DNA of 64,000 bases from an uncultured Pseudomonadota bacterium (GTDB taxonomy: Bacteria; Myxococcota_A; UBA796; SXON01). The position numbers were made by a program, and so were the translations under genes. How positions within the stretch are numbered: the stretch's first letter is position 1; each line of letters begins with the position of its first letter. The notes beneath the pieces are model-generated. The model was not told the origin of the DNA and made no database searches. It was given only the letters and a program-made list of their open reading frames with translations. The DNA is taken from the NCBI GenBank assembly GCA_903921785.1, contig CAIXRH010000199.1, forward strand, positions 1-64,000, read 5' to 3'. Of the stretch, positions 32,121 through 41,319 are shown one piece after another.

Positions 32121-35100
32121 TCAGCGCCGACGACGGCTCAGCGCGAGGCCCGCGAGGAGCAACCCGGCGCCGGCCGCAACCCCGGACGGATCCGTGGTGT
32201 CGCAACCGCAGCCGCCACCACCGGCGACGTCCTCGTTGTTGGCGCCCGAGGTGTCGTTGTTGCCGTTGGTGTCGGTGTCCACGCCGCTGTCGGCCGTGTC
32301 GCCGCCGGTGTCGCCACCCGTGTCGCCCCCGGTGTCGCCGGTGTCGCCGGTGTCGATGAGGTCGACGCCGTCGCAGTCCTGGTCCACGCCGTCGTTGGCG
32401 ACCTCTTCAGCCCCCGGGTGCACGCTGCCGACCTGGTCGTCGCAGTCGCTGGAGTCCGCGACGAAGTTGGCCGGCTGGTTGCAGCTCGAGTCGATCACGT
32501 TGATGTTGCCGTAGCTGTCGCCGTCGGCATCGGCGTACCAGAGGCTCGAGTCCGCCGCCTCGTTGTCGACCTCCCCGTCGCAGTTGTCGTCCTTCTCGTT
32601 GCAGACCTCGGTCCCGTTCGGGTTGATGGTCGCGTCGAGATCGTCGCACTCCTCGCAGGCCGGGAAGGTGTCCCCGTCCTGGTCGTCGTAGCCGGTGGAG
32701 CCGTCGCAGTTGTAGTCGTTCGGGTCGGTGCAGTCCGTCTCCGGGGCGCCGGGGTAGTACGCCGGGTCGGCGTCGTTGCAGTCGCCCGAAGCCGAACCAT
32801 CGCCGACCTCGCCCGCGTCCGCACAGTCCGCGTCGGAAGAGGCCACGGTGGTGTCGTCCACCCGGGTGCCGTCGGCGTCCGCATCGATGTAGCAGAGCTC
32901 GCCGCCATCGCAGTCTTCGTCGATGCCGTCGGCCACGATCTCGGTCGCGCCCGGGAAGGCCTGGGAGTTGCCGTCGTCGCAGTCGTTGCAGGCCGCCACG
33001 CCGTCGCCGTCGTTGTCGAGGTAGGCCACGGTCCCGTCGCAGTTGTAGTCGTTCGGGTCGTCGCAGGTCTCGGTCGCGCCCGGGTTGTAGGCCGGGTCAG
33101 CGTCGTCGCAGTCGCCGCCGCTGGACGTCGCGGTGGCCTCGCCGGCGTCCACGCAGTCCGTGTCGGCCGAGGCGGTGATCGCACCGTCGTCGGAGTAGTA
33201 GCCGTCGCCGTCGGTGTCGGTGAAGCAGTCTTCGCCGCCATCGCAGTTCTGGTCGATCTCGTCGCCGGTCGTCTCGAACGCTCCGGGGTTGATGGCGGCG
33301 TCGGCGTCGTTGCAGTCGCCGTTGGTGACGGAGGACAGGGCCTCGCCCGCGTCGGCGCAGTCGAGGTCGGCGCTCAGCACCGTGTCGTCCGTGCGGTAGG
33401 CGTCGGCGTCGGCGTCGGCGTAGCAGCTCTCGCCGCCGTCGCAGTTGGCGTCGATCCCGTCGCCCACGGTCTCGGTAGCCCCGGGGTGGATGGCCCCGTC
33501 GGCGTCGTTGCAGTCGGTGTCGTCGGCGATGTAGCCAGCGCCCGCATCGCAGGCGGTGATGGAGCTCGCGGCGTTTCCGTAGCCGTCCGAGTCGCTGTCG
33601 GCGTACCAGGTGCCGCCGCCGAGCGCGCCGGTGTCGGCGTCATCGGCGAGGCCGTTGCAGTTCTCATCGACGTTCGCCGGATCGCACACCTCGGTGGCGG
33701 CCGGGTTGATGCTGGCGTCGGTGTCGTCGCAGTCCGAGCTGTCGGCCACGGCGGTGGCGGAGGCGTCGCAGGCGAGCACGGTCGACGAGGCATTGCCGTA
33801 GGTGTCGCCGTCGGCGTCCGCGTACCAGGTGGACTTCGAGGCCGCGGAGACCGAGGCGTCGGCGTCATCGGCGGTGCCGTCGCAGTCTTCGTCGGTGTCC
33901 GCCGCGTCGCACACTTCGGTGGCGCCGGGGTTCACGGCCGAGTTGGCGTCGTCGCAGTCGCCAGCGGTGGTGACCGAGCGGGCCTCCCCGGCGTCCGTGC
34001 AGTCCGCGTCCGCCGAGGCGATGACGGTGGTGGTGCGGTAGCCGTCGGCATCCACGTCGGCGTAGCAGCCGGCGCTTCCATCACAGTTCTCGTCGAAGTT
34101 GTTGCCGACGATCTCGGTCTTGCCCGGGTTGATCGACGCGCGGGTGTCGTCGCAGTCGCCCGTGGGGTCGCTGGAGGTGGCCTCCGCGAGGTCGTTGCAG
34201 TCGGTGTCCGCCGACGCGACGGTGGTGCCGGGCGTGTAGGTGTCGTTGTCGGCGTCGGCGTAGCAGGTCTCGCCGCCGTCGCAGTTCTCGTCGATGCTGT
34301 CGCCGGTGACCTCGGATGCACCGGGGTTGGCGGCGGCGTTGCTGTCGAGGCAGTCGCCGCTCGGCACGGTGGCGAGGGCCTCGCCGGGGCCCGTGCAGTC
34401 GCCCGTGGTGGAGGCGGAGGTGGTGCTGGTGCGGTAGCCGTCGCCGTCGGAGTCGGCGTAGCAGAGCTCGACGCCGTCGCAGTCGCTGTCGATCCCGTCG
34501 GCGACGGTGTCGGTCGCGCCGGGGTTGATGCTGGCGTCGGTGTCGTCGCAGTCCTGGCTGGTGCCGTTGCCGCCCACCACGTAGCCGTCGCCGTCGGCAT
34601 CGACATAGCCGTGGAAGACCCAGACCTTGCCGGTGGAGGTGGTCAGGGTGCTGCCGCCGACGGCCACGTCACCGTAGCCGTCCCCGTTGACGTCGCCCGC
34701 GCCGGCGACCGCGCGCCCGAACTGGGAGCCGGCCGTGCCCGCGAAGGTGGTGCCCGCGGTGCTGGAGGTGCCCGAGGCGGAGCCGTTGAAGACGTAGGCC
34801 GCGCCCACGTTCGAGCCGTACTTCCGCTCGCCGACGATGACGTCGGAGTAGCCGTCGTTGTCGACGTCGACCCCGCCGTCCACCGCGAAGCCGAACTCGT
34901 AGCCGGCCGTGGAGCCGTCGAGGTTGGTGTCTACCGTGGTGTCGACGCCGGAGGCGCCGCCCTCGTAGACCTGCGCGCGCCCGAGCGAGGAGCCGTACCC
35001 GTACATGCTCACGATGATGTCGTCGTAGCCGTCGTTGTTGACGTCGCCTGCGCCGGCCACGTCGTAGCCCATGTAGTAGTTGCTGGAGCCGCCGGTGAGC

Positions 35101-36503
35101 GTGGTCGCCGCGCTGCTGCTCACGCCGGTGGAGGTGCCGTGGAACACGTAGGCACGGCCCTTGTTCGAAGAGAAGCCGTAGGCGCCAGCGACGAGGTCGG
35201 CGTAGCCGTCGTTGTTCACGTCCCCCGCGCCGTCGACCGCCCAGCCGAAGTAGCTGGCCGTGCCGCCACCGATGGTGGTGTCCGCCGTGGAGTTGAACGT
35301 CGCGCCCCCGTGAAACACGTAGACGCGACCGATGTTGGAGTTGTACAGCGGCTCGCCCACCGCCACGTCGTCGTAGCCGTCGTTGTTCACGTCGCCGATG
35401 CCGGCGACGGACTGCCCGAACCGGTCTTCGGCGGTGGAGCCCGTGAGCGTGACGGCACCGGTCGTGGTGATGCCGGAGGCCGAACCGAAGTAGACGAAAG
35501 CCTCGCCGTCTTCGGCGGTGTAGCCGTAGGCGCCGACCACGACGTCGTCGTAGCCGTCGTTGTTCACGTCGCCCGCGCCGCGAACCGCGGCGCCGAAGTA
35601 GTCGCTCGCCGCGCCGCCGGTGAGGGTGGTCGTGGCGGTCGAGGACACGCCGGACGCCGACCCGTGGAACACGTAGGCGCGGCCGGTGCTCGACGAGTAG
35701 CCGTAAGCGCCGACGATGAGGTCGTCGTAGCCGTCGTTGTTCACGTCGCCCGCGGCTTCCACAGCGTAGCCGAAGTTGTTGCTGGTGGTCTCCCCGGTCA
35801 TCGTGGAGGAAGCCGTGGTCAGCACCGGATCGACGGTGATCGGCCAGAGGGCGTCGGCGTCGTCCACGTAGATGCGGAGGCCTTCGGGGGTGGCCTCGAA
35901 CCACGCGTCGAGCGCCTCGCCGCGCGCATCCCACGCGGAGAGCGCGCTGTAGCGGAAGGCGAACCCGCTGTCGGTGGTGATCCACAGCTCGGCCTCGTCG
36001 CCGTCGACGTCCGCGCCGTCTACGCCGACTTCGATGACCAGCGGACCGGCGCCGGCGGGCCGGGAGTCGAGGTCCCAGCCCTGCTCCAGGCCGCTCGCGG
36101 CGTTGGCCCACCAGGCCGTGGCGCCGGGGTGGGCGTACTCAACCTGCCGAGCGCAGCTGCCGTCGGGGCGCACTTCGGGGGTGCACGCGCCGAGACGCGG
36201 AGCGACGGGCTCGACGCTGTCCACCGCGCCGTCACGGCCCCAGCCGCGGAAGCTCATGGTGAACGCTTCGTCCCCTTGGCCGACCACCGTTCCGGAGGCA
36301 TTCAGCGCGCCATCCAGGCTCCAGATCGGGTTGATGAACCGGAAGCCGTCCGACGACTCCGCGAAGGCCCGCGCATCGGCCTGGAGCACCCCAGTCAGCG
36401 GATCGGCGCCAGATTCACGAGGAGTTACCTGCGTTTCCGGGACCACGGCCACCGTGTTGGAGCAGGCGAGGATGTGCAGAAGCGGGATGAACAGGACGGA
36501 CAT
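32121..36503 (-). CDS. Giant FG-GAP / MopE-repeat surface protein with MYXO-CTERM-like tail
   Basis: A 1460-residue exported protein. MSVLFIPLLHILAC carries a possible lipobox Cys at 14. An N-terminal domain of about 240 residues is followed by seven FG-GAP repeats of 57-59 residues (DVNNDGYDDLIVGAYGY, then GRAYVFHG). About fourteen MopE-type putative metal-binding repeats come next, each with DCDD..ASINPGA and DENCDG plus DADGD loops. A DTGDTGGDTGG linker leads to GGGGCGCDTTDP, a hydrophobic helix and SRRRR. The last part matches the MYXO-CTERM plan, cut and anchored by myxosortase in Myxococcota. It should be a calcium-rich surface protein. Having both a lipobox and a C-terminal anchor is unusual. 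Confidence 0.85.
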   Translation of the reverse strand: MSVLFIPLLHILACSNTVAVVPETQVTPRESGADPLTGVLQADARAFAESSDGFRFINPIWSLDGALNASGTVVGQGDEAFTMSFRGWGRDGAVDSVEPVAPRLGACTPEVRPDGSCARQVEYAHPGATAWWANAASGLEQGWDLDSRPAGAGPLVIEVGVDGADVDGDEAELWITTDSGFAFRYSALSAWDARGEALDAWFEATPEGLRIYVDDADALWPITVDPVLTTASSTMTGETTSNNFGYAVEAAGDVNNDGYDDLIVGAYGYSSSTGRAYVFHGSASGVSSTATTTLTGGAASDYFGAAVRGAGDVNNDGYDDVVVGAYGYTAEDGEAFVYFGSASGITTTGAVTLTGSTAEDRFGQSVAGIGDVNNDGYDDVAVGEPLYNSNIGRVYVFHGGATFNSTADTTIGGGTASYFGWAVDGAGDVNNDGYADLVAGAYGFSSNKGRAYVFHGTSTGVSSSAATTLTGGSSNYYMGYDVAGAGDVNNDGYDDIIVSMYGYGSSLGRAQVYEGGASGVDTTVDTNLDGSTAGYEFGFAVDGGVDVDNDGYSDVIVGERKYGSNVGAAYVFNGSASGTSSTAGTTFAGTAGSQFGRAVAGAGDVNGDGYGDVAVGGSTLTTSTGKVWVFHGYVDADGDGYVVGGNGTSQDCDDTDASINPGATDTVADGIDSDCDGVELCYADSDGDGYRTSTTSASTTGDCTGPGEALATVPSGDCLDSNAAANPGASEVTGDSIDENCDGGETCYADADNDTYTPGTTVASADTDCNDLAEATSSDPTGDCDDTRASINPGKTEIVGNNFDENCDGSAGCYADVDADGYRTTTVIASADADCTDAGEARSVTTAGDCDDANSAVNPGATEVCDAADTDEDCDGTADDADASVSAASKSTWYADADGDTYGNASSTVLACDASATAVADSSDCDDTDASINPAATEVCDPANVDENCNGLADDADTGALGGGTWYADSDSDGYGNAASSITACDAGAGYIADDTDCNDADGAIHPGATETVGDGIDANCDGGESCYADADADAYRTDDTVLSADLDCADAGEALSSVTNGDCNDADAAINPGAFETTGDEIDQNCDGGEDCFTDTDGDGYYSDDGAITASADTDCVDAGEATATSSGGDCDDADPAYNPGATETCDDPNDYNCDGTVAYLDNDGDGVAACNDCDDGNSQAFPGATEIVADGIDEDCDGGELCYIDADADGTRVDDTTVASSDADCADAGEVGDGSASGDCNDADPAYYPGAPETDCTDPNDYNCDGSTGYDDQDGDTFPACEECDDLDATINPNGTEVCNEKDDNCDGEVDNEAADSSLWYADADGDSYGNINVIDSSCNQPANFVADSSDCDDQVGSVHPGAEEVANDGVDQDCDGVDLIDTGDTGDTGGDTGGDTGGDTADSGVDTDTNGNNDTSGANNEDVAGGGGCGCDTTDPSGVAAGAGLLLAGLALSRRRR
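32350..34590 (-). repeat. Intragenic MopE-type repeat array
   Basis: About fourteen imperfect units of 60 to 190 bases coding the Asp/Cys-rich motif (GDCDD, INPGA, DENCDG). Cytosine/guanine-rich versions of the same words recur throughout (for example the complement of GACTGCGACGAC), so recombination and assembly collapse are likely here. Confidence 0.8.
34660..35770 (-). repeat. Intragenic FG-GAP repeat array, seven units
   Basis: The complement of the DGYDD-coding segment starts near 34668, 34842, 35019, 35196, 35367, 35544 and 35721. The periods are 174, 177, 177, 171, 177 and 177 bases, all multiples of three. The codons for DVNNDGYDD are nearly identical between units. Confidence 0.9.
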
Positions 36504-36624
36504 GGGGCACCACGACGGAAAGGATCGCGCGCATGGTACCTCGCGGTGGCCGATTCGGCGCGCCCCGTCCCGCAGAATCTCTCACGTCGCGGGCGACCGG
36601 TGCCCGCGGCCACCAGCTCCGCCG

Positions 36625-37152
36625 TCAGTTCAGCTCTTCAGGCGCGGCTTCGGGCTCTTCATCCTGCTCCAGCTCCTTCGCGTTGAGCAGACTGGCCGTG
36701 TCGCTGGGATCGATCTCGTGCGCGCGAGCGAACGCCGCGCGGCTCTGCGCCACCAGCTCGGCGAAGCGCGCCGGATCGTCGCCGAACACCACCTCGTCGG
36801 AGGCTGCCAGCTCCTTGAGCACTTCCCCGAGCAGCGCCCACGCGAGGGCGAGGACGATGTGCTCGGGCACGTCTTCGGTCCAACCCCCACCGGCCTCGAG
36901 GATGCGGATCGCCTCGCGCGCCTCCTCCTCCGCTTCGGCGAGCCGCCCCATCTCCAGGTAGATGCGACCGATCTCCATCCGTGGTTCGGCGAGCCGAGGC
37001 TCGGCACGGAGCACGGCCAGGAGGCCGTCGAGCGCAGCGTCTACCCGACCCGCGGCGCGAGCCTCCAACGCCGCGAGGAACTTGGGCCCGAGGTCGGCGA
37101 GGTGGGCTTCGGGGGCGGTGGTGTCGAGGTCGTCCGGGGGGGTGTCGCTCAT
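36625..37152 (-). CDS. TPR-repeat protein
   Basis: A 175-residue soluble protein. The middle (about 25-130) has TPR-like helix pairs, with FLAALEARAAGRVDAALDGL, IGRIYLEMGRLAEAEEEAR and SRAAFARAHEIDPSD. The C-terminus is strongly acidic (LEQDEEPEAAPEELN). The ATG overlaps the stop of the histidine kinase gene as ATGA, so it is the last gene of the 43737-36625 operon. It may be an adaptor for the kinase. No receiver domain is present. Confidence 0.75.
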   Translation of the reverse strand: MSDTPPDDLDTTAPEAHLADLGPKFLAALEARAAGRVDAALDGLLAVLRAEPRLAEPRMEIGRIYLEMGRLAEAEEEAREAIRILEAGGGWTEDVPEHIVLALAWALLGEVLKELAASDEVVFGDDPARFAELVAQSRAAFARAHEIDPSDTASLLNAKELEQDEEPEAAPEELN

Positions 37153-37841
37153 GCCGCGGCGGCTAGCACGATCCGCCAGCGGACGCCGCACTCCGACGTC
37201 TCCAGCGCGATCTCCCCCCCAGACCCCTGCACCAACGCCCGCACGATCGGCAGGCCGAGCCCCGTTCCCCGCTCCTTCGTGGTGACGAAGGGCTCGAAGA
37301 GCCGCGCCCGCACCGGGAGCGGCAGCCCGGGTCCGTTGTCCTCCACGACGATGGAGTTGCCCTCCACCCGCAGCGAGACCCGGGCATCCTGCCGCCCCTC
37401 CGCCGCTTCGATGGCGTTCTGCCCGAGGTTGACCACCGCCTGTTGGATCGCCAGAAGACTGCCGCGGACCACCATGCCCGGCCCGAGGTCGGCCTCCACC
37501 GCCACCCCCAGGGCCGCGCCGCGGTGGCGGAGCAGGACCAGCGCGCTCTCCACCGGCGCCCGCAGATCGAACACCTCGTCCATCCGCGCGGGCCGCCGCG
37601 CGAAGTCCGCCCAGCCGTCGACGAGCGCCTGGAGCACGTGGAGCTGCTCCTCGGCGACCGCGAGGTGCGCACCAGCCCGAGTGGGGTCCGCCGCCGCCAG
37701 CTGCACGAGCCCGCGGACCGCGAACAGCGGCTGCCGGAGCTGATGCACCAGCACCGCCGCCTGATGGCCGAGCTCAGCGAGGCGCCACTGGTCGATCTCC
37801 ATGGCAGGAGGCGGCAAGGGACGCGCGGGGGCGCTGCTCAT
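37149..37841 (-). CDS. Soluble histidine kinase without sensor domain
   Basis: A 230-residue kinase core. The phospho-acceptor helix has HQAAVLVHQLRQPLFAVRG, with His33 as the likely acceptor. The HATPase has the N box NLGQNAIEAAEG, G1 VEDNGPGLP, the F box LFEPFVTTKERG and G2 TGLGLPIVRALV. All motifs look intact. There is no transmembrane helix, PAS, HAMP or receiver domain. ATGA overlaps join it to the giant Ig lipoprotein gene before it and the TPR gene after it. A kinase wedged between envelope-protein and TPR genes suggests that its input or output is linked to them; no response regulator is encoded in the window. Confidence 0.88.
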   Translation of the reverse strand: MSSAPARPLPPPAMEIDQWRLAELGHQAAVLVHQLRQPLFAVRGLVQLAAADPTRAGAHLAVAEEQLHVLQALVDGWADFARRPARMDEVFDLRAPVESALVLLRHRGAALGVAVEADLGPGMVVRGSLLAIQQAVVNLGQNAIEAAEGRQDARVSLRVEGNSIVVEDNGPGLPLPVRARLFEPFVTTKERGTGLGLPIVRALVQGSGGEIALETSECGVRWRIVLAAAA

Positions 37842-40800
37842 GGGAGCTCCAGGCGGTGGGCCACGTCGACCGACTCGACGCAGGCTTCGCCGCGGTTGTC
37901 CTGGGCGTCGATCGCCCAGAGAGTGATGAGGTAGCTGCCTCCGGCGACGACCAGACCGTCGTCCCCGGTGCCGTCCCAGGTGATCGCGACCGAGGTGCCG
38001 TCGACGCGGGTCGAGCGTACGCGGTTACCCGATGTGTCCTCGACGTCCAGCGCCCACCACGTCGGCGAGGCGCTGCTCACCGGCGTGAGCTCCACCGAGT
38101 CGGCCTCCACGCCCGCGCCGTCGTCGCCGTCGGGGCGGAAGGTGTCGGTGCTCAGGGAGCAGCCCGCCAGGGTAGGGAGCGTGTCGGCGACGTCGCCGAA
38201 GGTGCTGGAGTACGCGGCAGCCGCGCCAGACCACGCCCCGTCAAGCCGGTTCCCCGCCTCGTCGCGCACGACCGAGGACAGGGTGAGGGTGAAGCTGCCC
38301 GTCGACGTGTCCAGCGGGGAGTCGGGCGTCAGCGTGATCGTACTTCCATCCACCGAGACGCTCGCCGACACCGCGCCCGAGGGGCCGTATAGCGTGACCC
38401 CGCTGGCGCTGGCCGGGAGGATGTCCTCGTCGAAGCTGACGACCACCTCCTCCACCGGAGCGTGGGTGAACCCGCTCGGCGTGACGGACACCACGTGAGG
38501 CCGGGCGCTGTCCTGCGTGACCGCGACGGTTGCGGTCCCGTACCCGCCCGCGGACTCCGAGCCCGCGTACAAGGTCGCGATGGCGGCGTAACCCGCGGGG
38601 AACGACCAGCTCACGGTCCCCTCCCCGGCCGCGTCGAGGGTGAGCTCCAGCCCCGTGCCGCTGGCGGTGCCCGCGACGGTGCCGAGGCTGGTGCGGAGGA
38701 GAACAGGTTGATCGACCGCAACGTCGCCCGTGCAGTCGTAGGCGAGTACGTCCACGCTGAGGCTCCCGCCGGTGGCGATGGTGCTCGCGCTGGCGGTCAA
38801 CTCGATGGGGCCGGTGGGCTCCCCGTCGTCTTCGCCGATCCAGACCCAGGTGGTGGCGGCGGCGCCGCAGCCGTTCTCGTCGATGGCGATGCCTTCCACA
38901 CGCCGCGGACCGGCGCCGGACCATTCCAGGGTGCCCGTGCCGGACTCCGTACGGAGGCGTTGGTCTTCGTTGTCGACGAAGTGCCAGGCGGCGATCGGCG
39001 CGCCCCCATCCGTCGAACCGGTCGCGTCGACGGCGACGCTCGCGTTACCCGCCGCGAGGCACACGACCGGCTGGGTCTCCCCGTCCAGGGTGAACGCCAC
39101 GGTCGGCGGGGTTGCGCAGGCAAGGTCCACCACGTCGAGCGCGCCGCTCACCCCGGAGTAGGTGCCGTCGGTGACGGTGACCAGGCCGTCGAGCACCACC
39201 GCGGAGCAGGGCACCGTCACGGAAGCGGCGCCCGACGCGAAGCCGCCGATGCTCGCGGTCGTACACGCGTCGTCGGTGACGGAGATCGTGGGCGTTCCGC
39301 CGTAGGTCGCGATCGGGTTCCCGAAGGGGTCGATCGCCTGCACGGTCGCGTCGAGGTCCGTGCCCGTCGCCACCCAGGGCGGCGCCACCACGGAGAACCC
39401 ATCCATCCCCGCGGCGTTCACGTTGATGGCCGCGCTGCTCCCCAGCCGCAGCCCGGCCTGCGAGGCATGGACCCGAACCGCGGCGGAGGCCCGGGTGAGC
39501 ACGGCGGCGGTCGTGACGCTCCCCTCCACCCCGAGCGTCGCGCTCGAGATCGTGAGGGTGCCCGTGGTGTCCTCAAGATCGATCACGGGATCGCTTTGTT
39601 CCAGGTACGGGTTCCCGTAGAGGTCGTACCCCTCGAGAAGCAACGGGAACGAGGCGCCGGCGACCACGCTCGACGGCGCGGTGACGTCCACCACCGCGAG
39701 GTCCGCGTTGACGATGGTGATCGAGTCCGGCGCGGCGCCCGTCACCCCGAAACGCGCGATGGAGGCAGAGACCTCGTCATTCTCCCAGGCAGTGGTGAAG
39801 GCGCAGATGAACGACTGGTGGCCGTCACCGATCGCGCCGAACCACTCGCAGGCGACGGAGCCGCTGTCGTCGGTGAAGTTCACCGGGTCCAGCCCGCCGG
39901 GTTCGAAGGCGACAAGGTTTCCCCATGCGTCCACCGCGGCGACCGAAGCGGTGATCTCCCGGCCGGCGACCGTGTTGCGCGTGCTGAGCTGCAGGTCGAG
40001 GGACGTGGGGACGTCCGCGTCGACCATCACCGTCCCTGACGCGCCCCTTCGTGACGCTTCATCGACGACCCGAACGATGTCCGCTCCCGCCCGCCGGAGG
40101 TAGGTGGAACAGATGGACACGCCGGCGTGAAACCCGGGGCAGGAGGTACGCGGAGCGTCCAGACCCGCGAGATCATCCTCCAGGGTGATGACCCCGACGC
40201 CGTCCGGAACGACGTTTCCGTACGCATCCACGGCCTCCACCTGAACCAGCACCGGGTCCACGCCGGCGGTGATGGCCGAGTCCGGCGTGGCGGTGACCCG
40301 GTAGGCGGTGTGCTCCGCCGCGGCGACCTCGAAGGGCTCGCTCACCGCCTCCCCCACCGAATCGCTGGCCACCGTGAGACGATCTTCAAGGCAGGCCGTG
40401 TTGAGGGTGACCTCCACGTCCGCCGCGCCGAACACTTCGACCTTCGGGTGGTAATTCGAACATTCGTCGGAGAGGAGGATCCGAGCGTAGGCATCGGGAA
40501 GCGGGTTCCCGCGCGCATCTTCAAGGGCGATATGCACGGTGAACGGCTGACCGGCGACCGCCCGATACGGGGAAAACGGGAGACTGACCACCGCGTTGGT
40601 GGCGGCGCCCGCCTCCCACGTGATGAGCGTACTGCCGTCCGCGAGCTCGTCGTCGTCGACCGCAGTGACCCTGAACCGCACGTCGTCCGGCTCCGAGGAG
40701 GTGACCTTGACCACGGTGGAGCCATCGGCGTCCAGGGCGCCGGTGATGCCGACGTCGCCCTCGACCGCGGTCTGCCCCCCGAGCTGATCGGGACCGAAGG

Positions 40801-41317
40801 TCACTCCGCGGGCGCCGATCGCCGAGGACGCGATGATCGACACCGAGAGCTCAGAGGGGATCACGACCCCGGACGGGTCCTCGACCCGTACGGTCATGTC
40901 CGCGTAGTCGCCTACCGGTGCGACGCCGCTCTCAATGCTGAGCGTGAGCCGGTCGGCCCGGGTGAGGGTCACCCGGAAGGCGTCGTCGAGCGACGCTTCG
41001 ATGCCCGACGGGGTGCGTAATTTCACGGGGTACACCCCCGGGTCGATCCCCGCGGGGACCTGCGCCGTGAGCGCCGAGTGATCGAGGAGCTCGGTGCCCT
41101 CCAGCCGGAAGTCCCCGTCGGCACCGACGAGCCACGCTTCAAATTCACCCACCACCTCATCCTCCGCGCCGAGGTTGAGGGATGGGAGGAGGTTTTTCCC
41201 CTCGATGCGCACGTCGGTGGTCTCCCCCTGCCAGCCGCGGTCCGGGCTGACGGCGTACAACTCCACCGGCGGCGCGGTAGGCGCGCAAGCGGCGAAGAGG
41301 GCGAGGAGCGGGCCCAT
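37838..41317 (-). CDS. Giant Ig-domain lipoprotein
   Basis: A 1159-residue lipoprotein, MGPLLALFAAC, Cys at 11. The mature protein is a string of Ig-like modules: an IPT/TIG-like start (YAVSPDRGWQGETTDVRIEG), several Big_1/invasin-like units with the D.YGNP, DAWGN and DPFGNP turn, a PKD-like unit with VAVDATGSTDGG, a Big_5-like unit (SVTPSGFTHAPVEEVVVSFD) and a C-terminal FlgD-like unit with ITWDGTGDDGLVVAGGSYLI. It is probably exposed at the surface and used for adhesion or as a stalk. It starts two bases after the stop of the outer-membrane Ig/barrel gene and overlaps the kinase gene by four bases. Confidence 0.82.
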   Translation of the reverse strand: MGPLLALFAACAPTAPPVELYAVSPDRGWQGETTDVRIEGKNLLPSLNLGAEDEVVGEFEAWLVGADGDFRLEGTELLDHSALTAQVPAGIDPGVYPVKLRTPSGIEASLDDAFRVTLTRADRLTLSIESGVAPVGDYADMTVRVEDPSGVVIPSELSVSIIASSAIGARGVTFGPDQLGGQTAVEGDVGITGALDADGSTVVKVTSSEPDDVRFRVTAVDDDELADGSTLITWEAGAATNAVVSLPFSPYRAVAGQPFTVHIALEDARGNPLPDAYARILLSDECSNYHPKVEVFGAADVEVTLNTACLEDRLTVASDSVGEAVSEPFEVAAAEHTAYRVTATPDSAITAGVDPVLVQVEAVDAYGNVVPDGVGVITLEDDLAGLDAPRTSCPGFHAGVSICSTYLRRAGADIVRVVDEASRRGASGTVMVDADVPTSLDLQLSTRNTVAGREITASVAAVDAWGNLVAFEPGGLDPVNFTDDSGSVACEWFGAIGDGHQSFICAFTTAWENDEVSASIARFGVTGAAPDSITIVNADLAVVDVTAPSSVVAGASFPLLLEGYDLYGNPYLEQSDPVIDLEDTTGTLTISSATLGVEGSVTTAAVLTRASAAVRVHASQAGLRLGSSAAINVNAAGMDGFSVVAPPWVATGTDLDATVQAIDPFGNPIATYGGTPTISVTDDACTTASIGGFASGAASVTVPCSAVVLDGLVTVTDGTYSGVSGALDVVDLACATPPTVAFTLDGETQPVVCLAAGNASVAVDATGSTDGGAPIAAWHFVDNEDQRLRTESGTGTLEWSGAGPRRVEGIAIDENGCGAAATTWVWIGEDDGEPTGPIELTASASTIATGGSLSVDVLAYDCTGDVAVDQPVLLRTSLGTVAGTASGTGLELTLDAAGEGTVSWSFPAGYAAIATLYAGSESAGGYGTATVAVTQDSARPHVVSVTPSGFTHAPVEEVVVSFDEDILPASASGVTLYGPSGAVSASVSVDGSTITLTPDSPLDTSTGSFTLTLSSVVRDEAGNRLDGAWSGAAAAYSSTFGDVADTLPTLAGCSLSTDTFRPDGDDGAGVEADSVELTPVSSASPTWWALDVEDTSGNRVRSTRVDGTSVAITWDGTGDDGLVVAGGSYLITLWAIDAQDNRGEACVESVDVAHRLELP

Positions 41318-41319
41318 GG

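Noticed and set aside
34660-35770. Regular 171-177-base repeats resembling a tandem satellite or CRISPR
   Set aside because: The periods are multiples of three and translate to FG-GAP blades, with no short conserved repeats or unique spacers of CRISPR size.
30675-36686. A 2003-codon open frame on the plus strand antisense to the YgiQ-like gene and the giant repeat protein
   Set aside because: It is a by-product of high GC content and repeated codons in the true genes on the other strand. It has no signal, domain or Shine-Dalgarno sequence and overlaps well-supported proteins.
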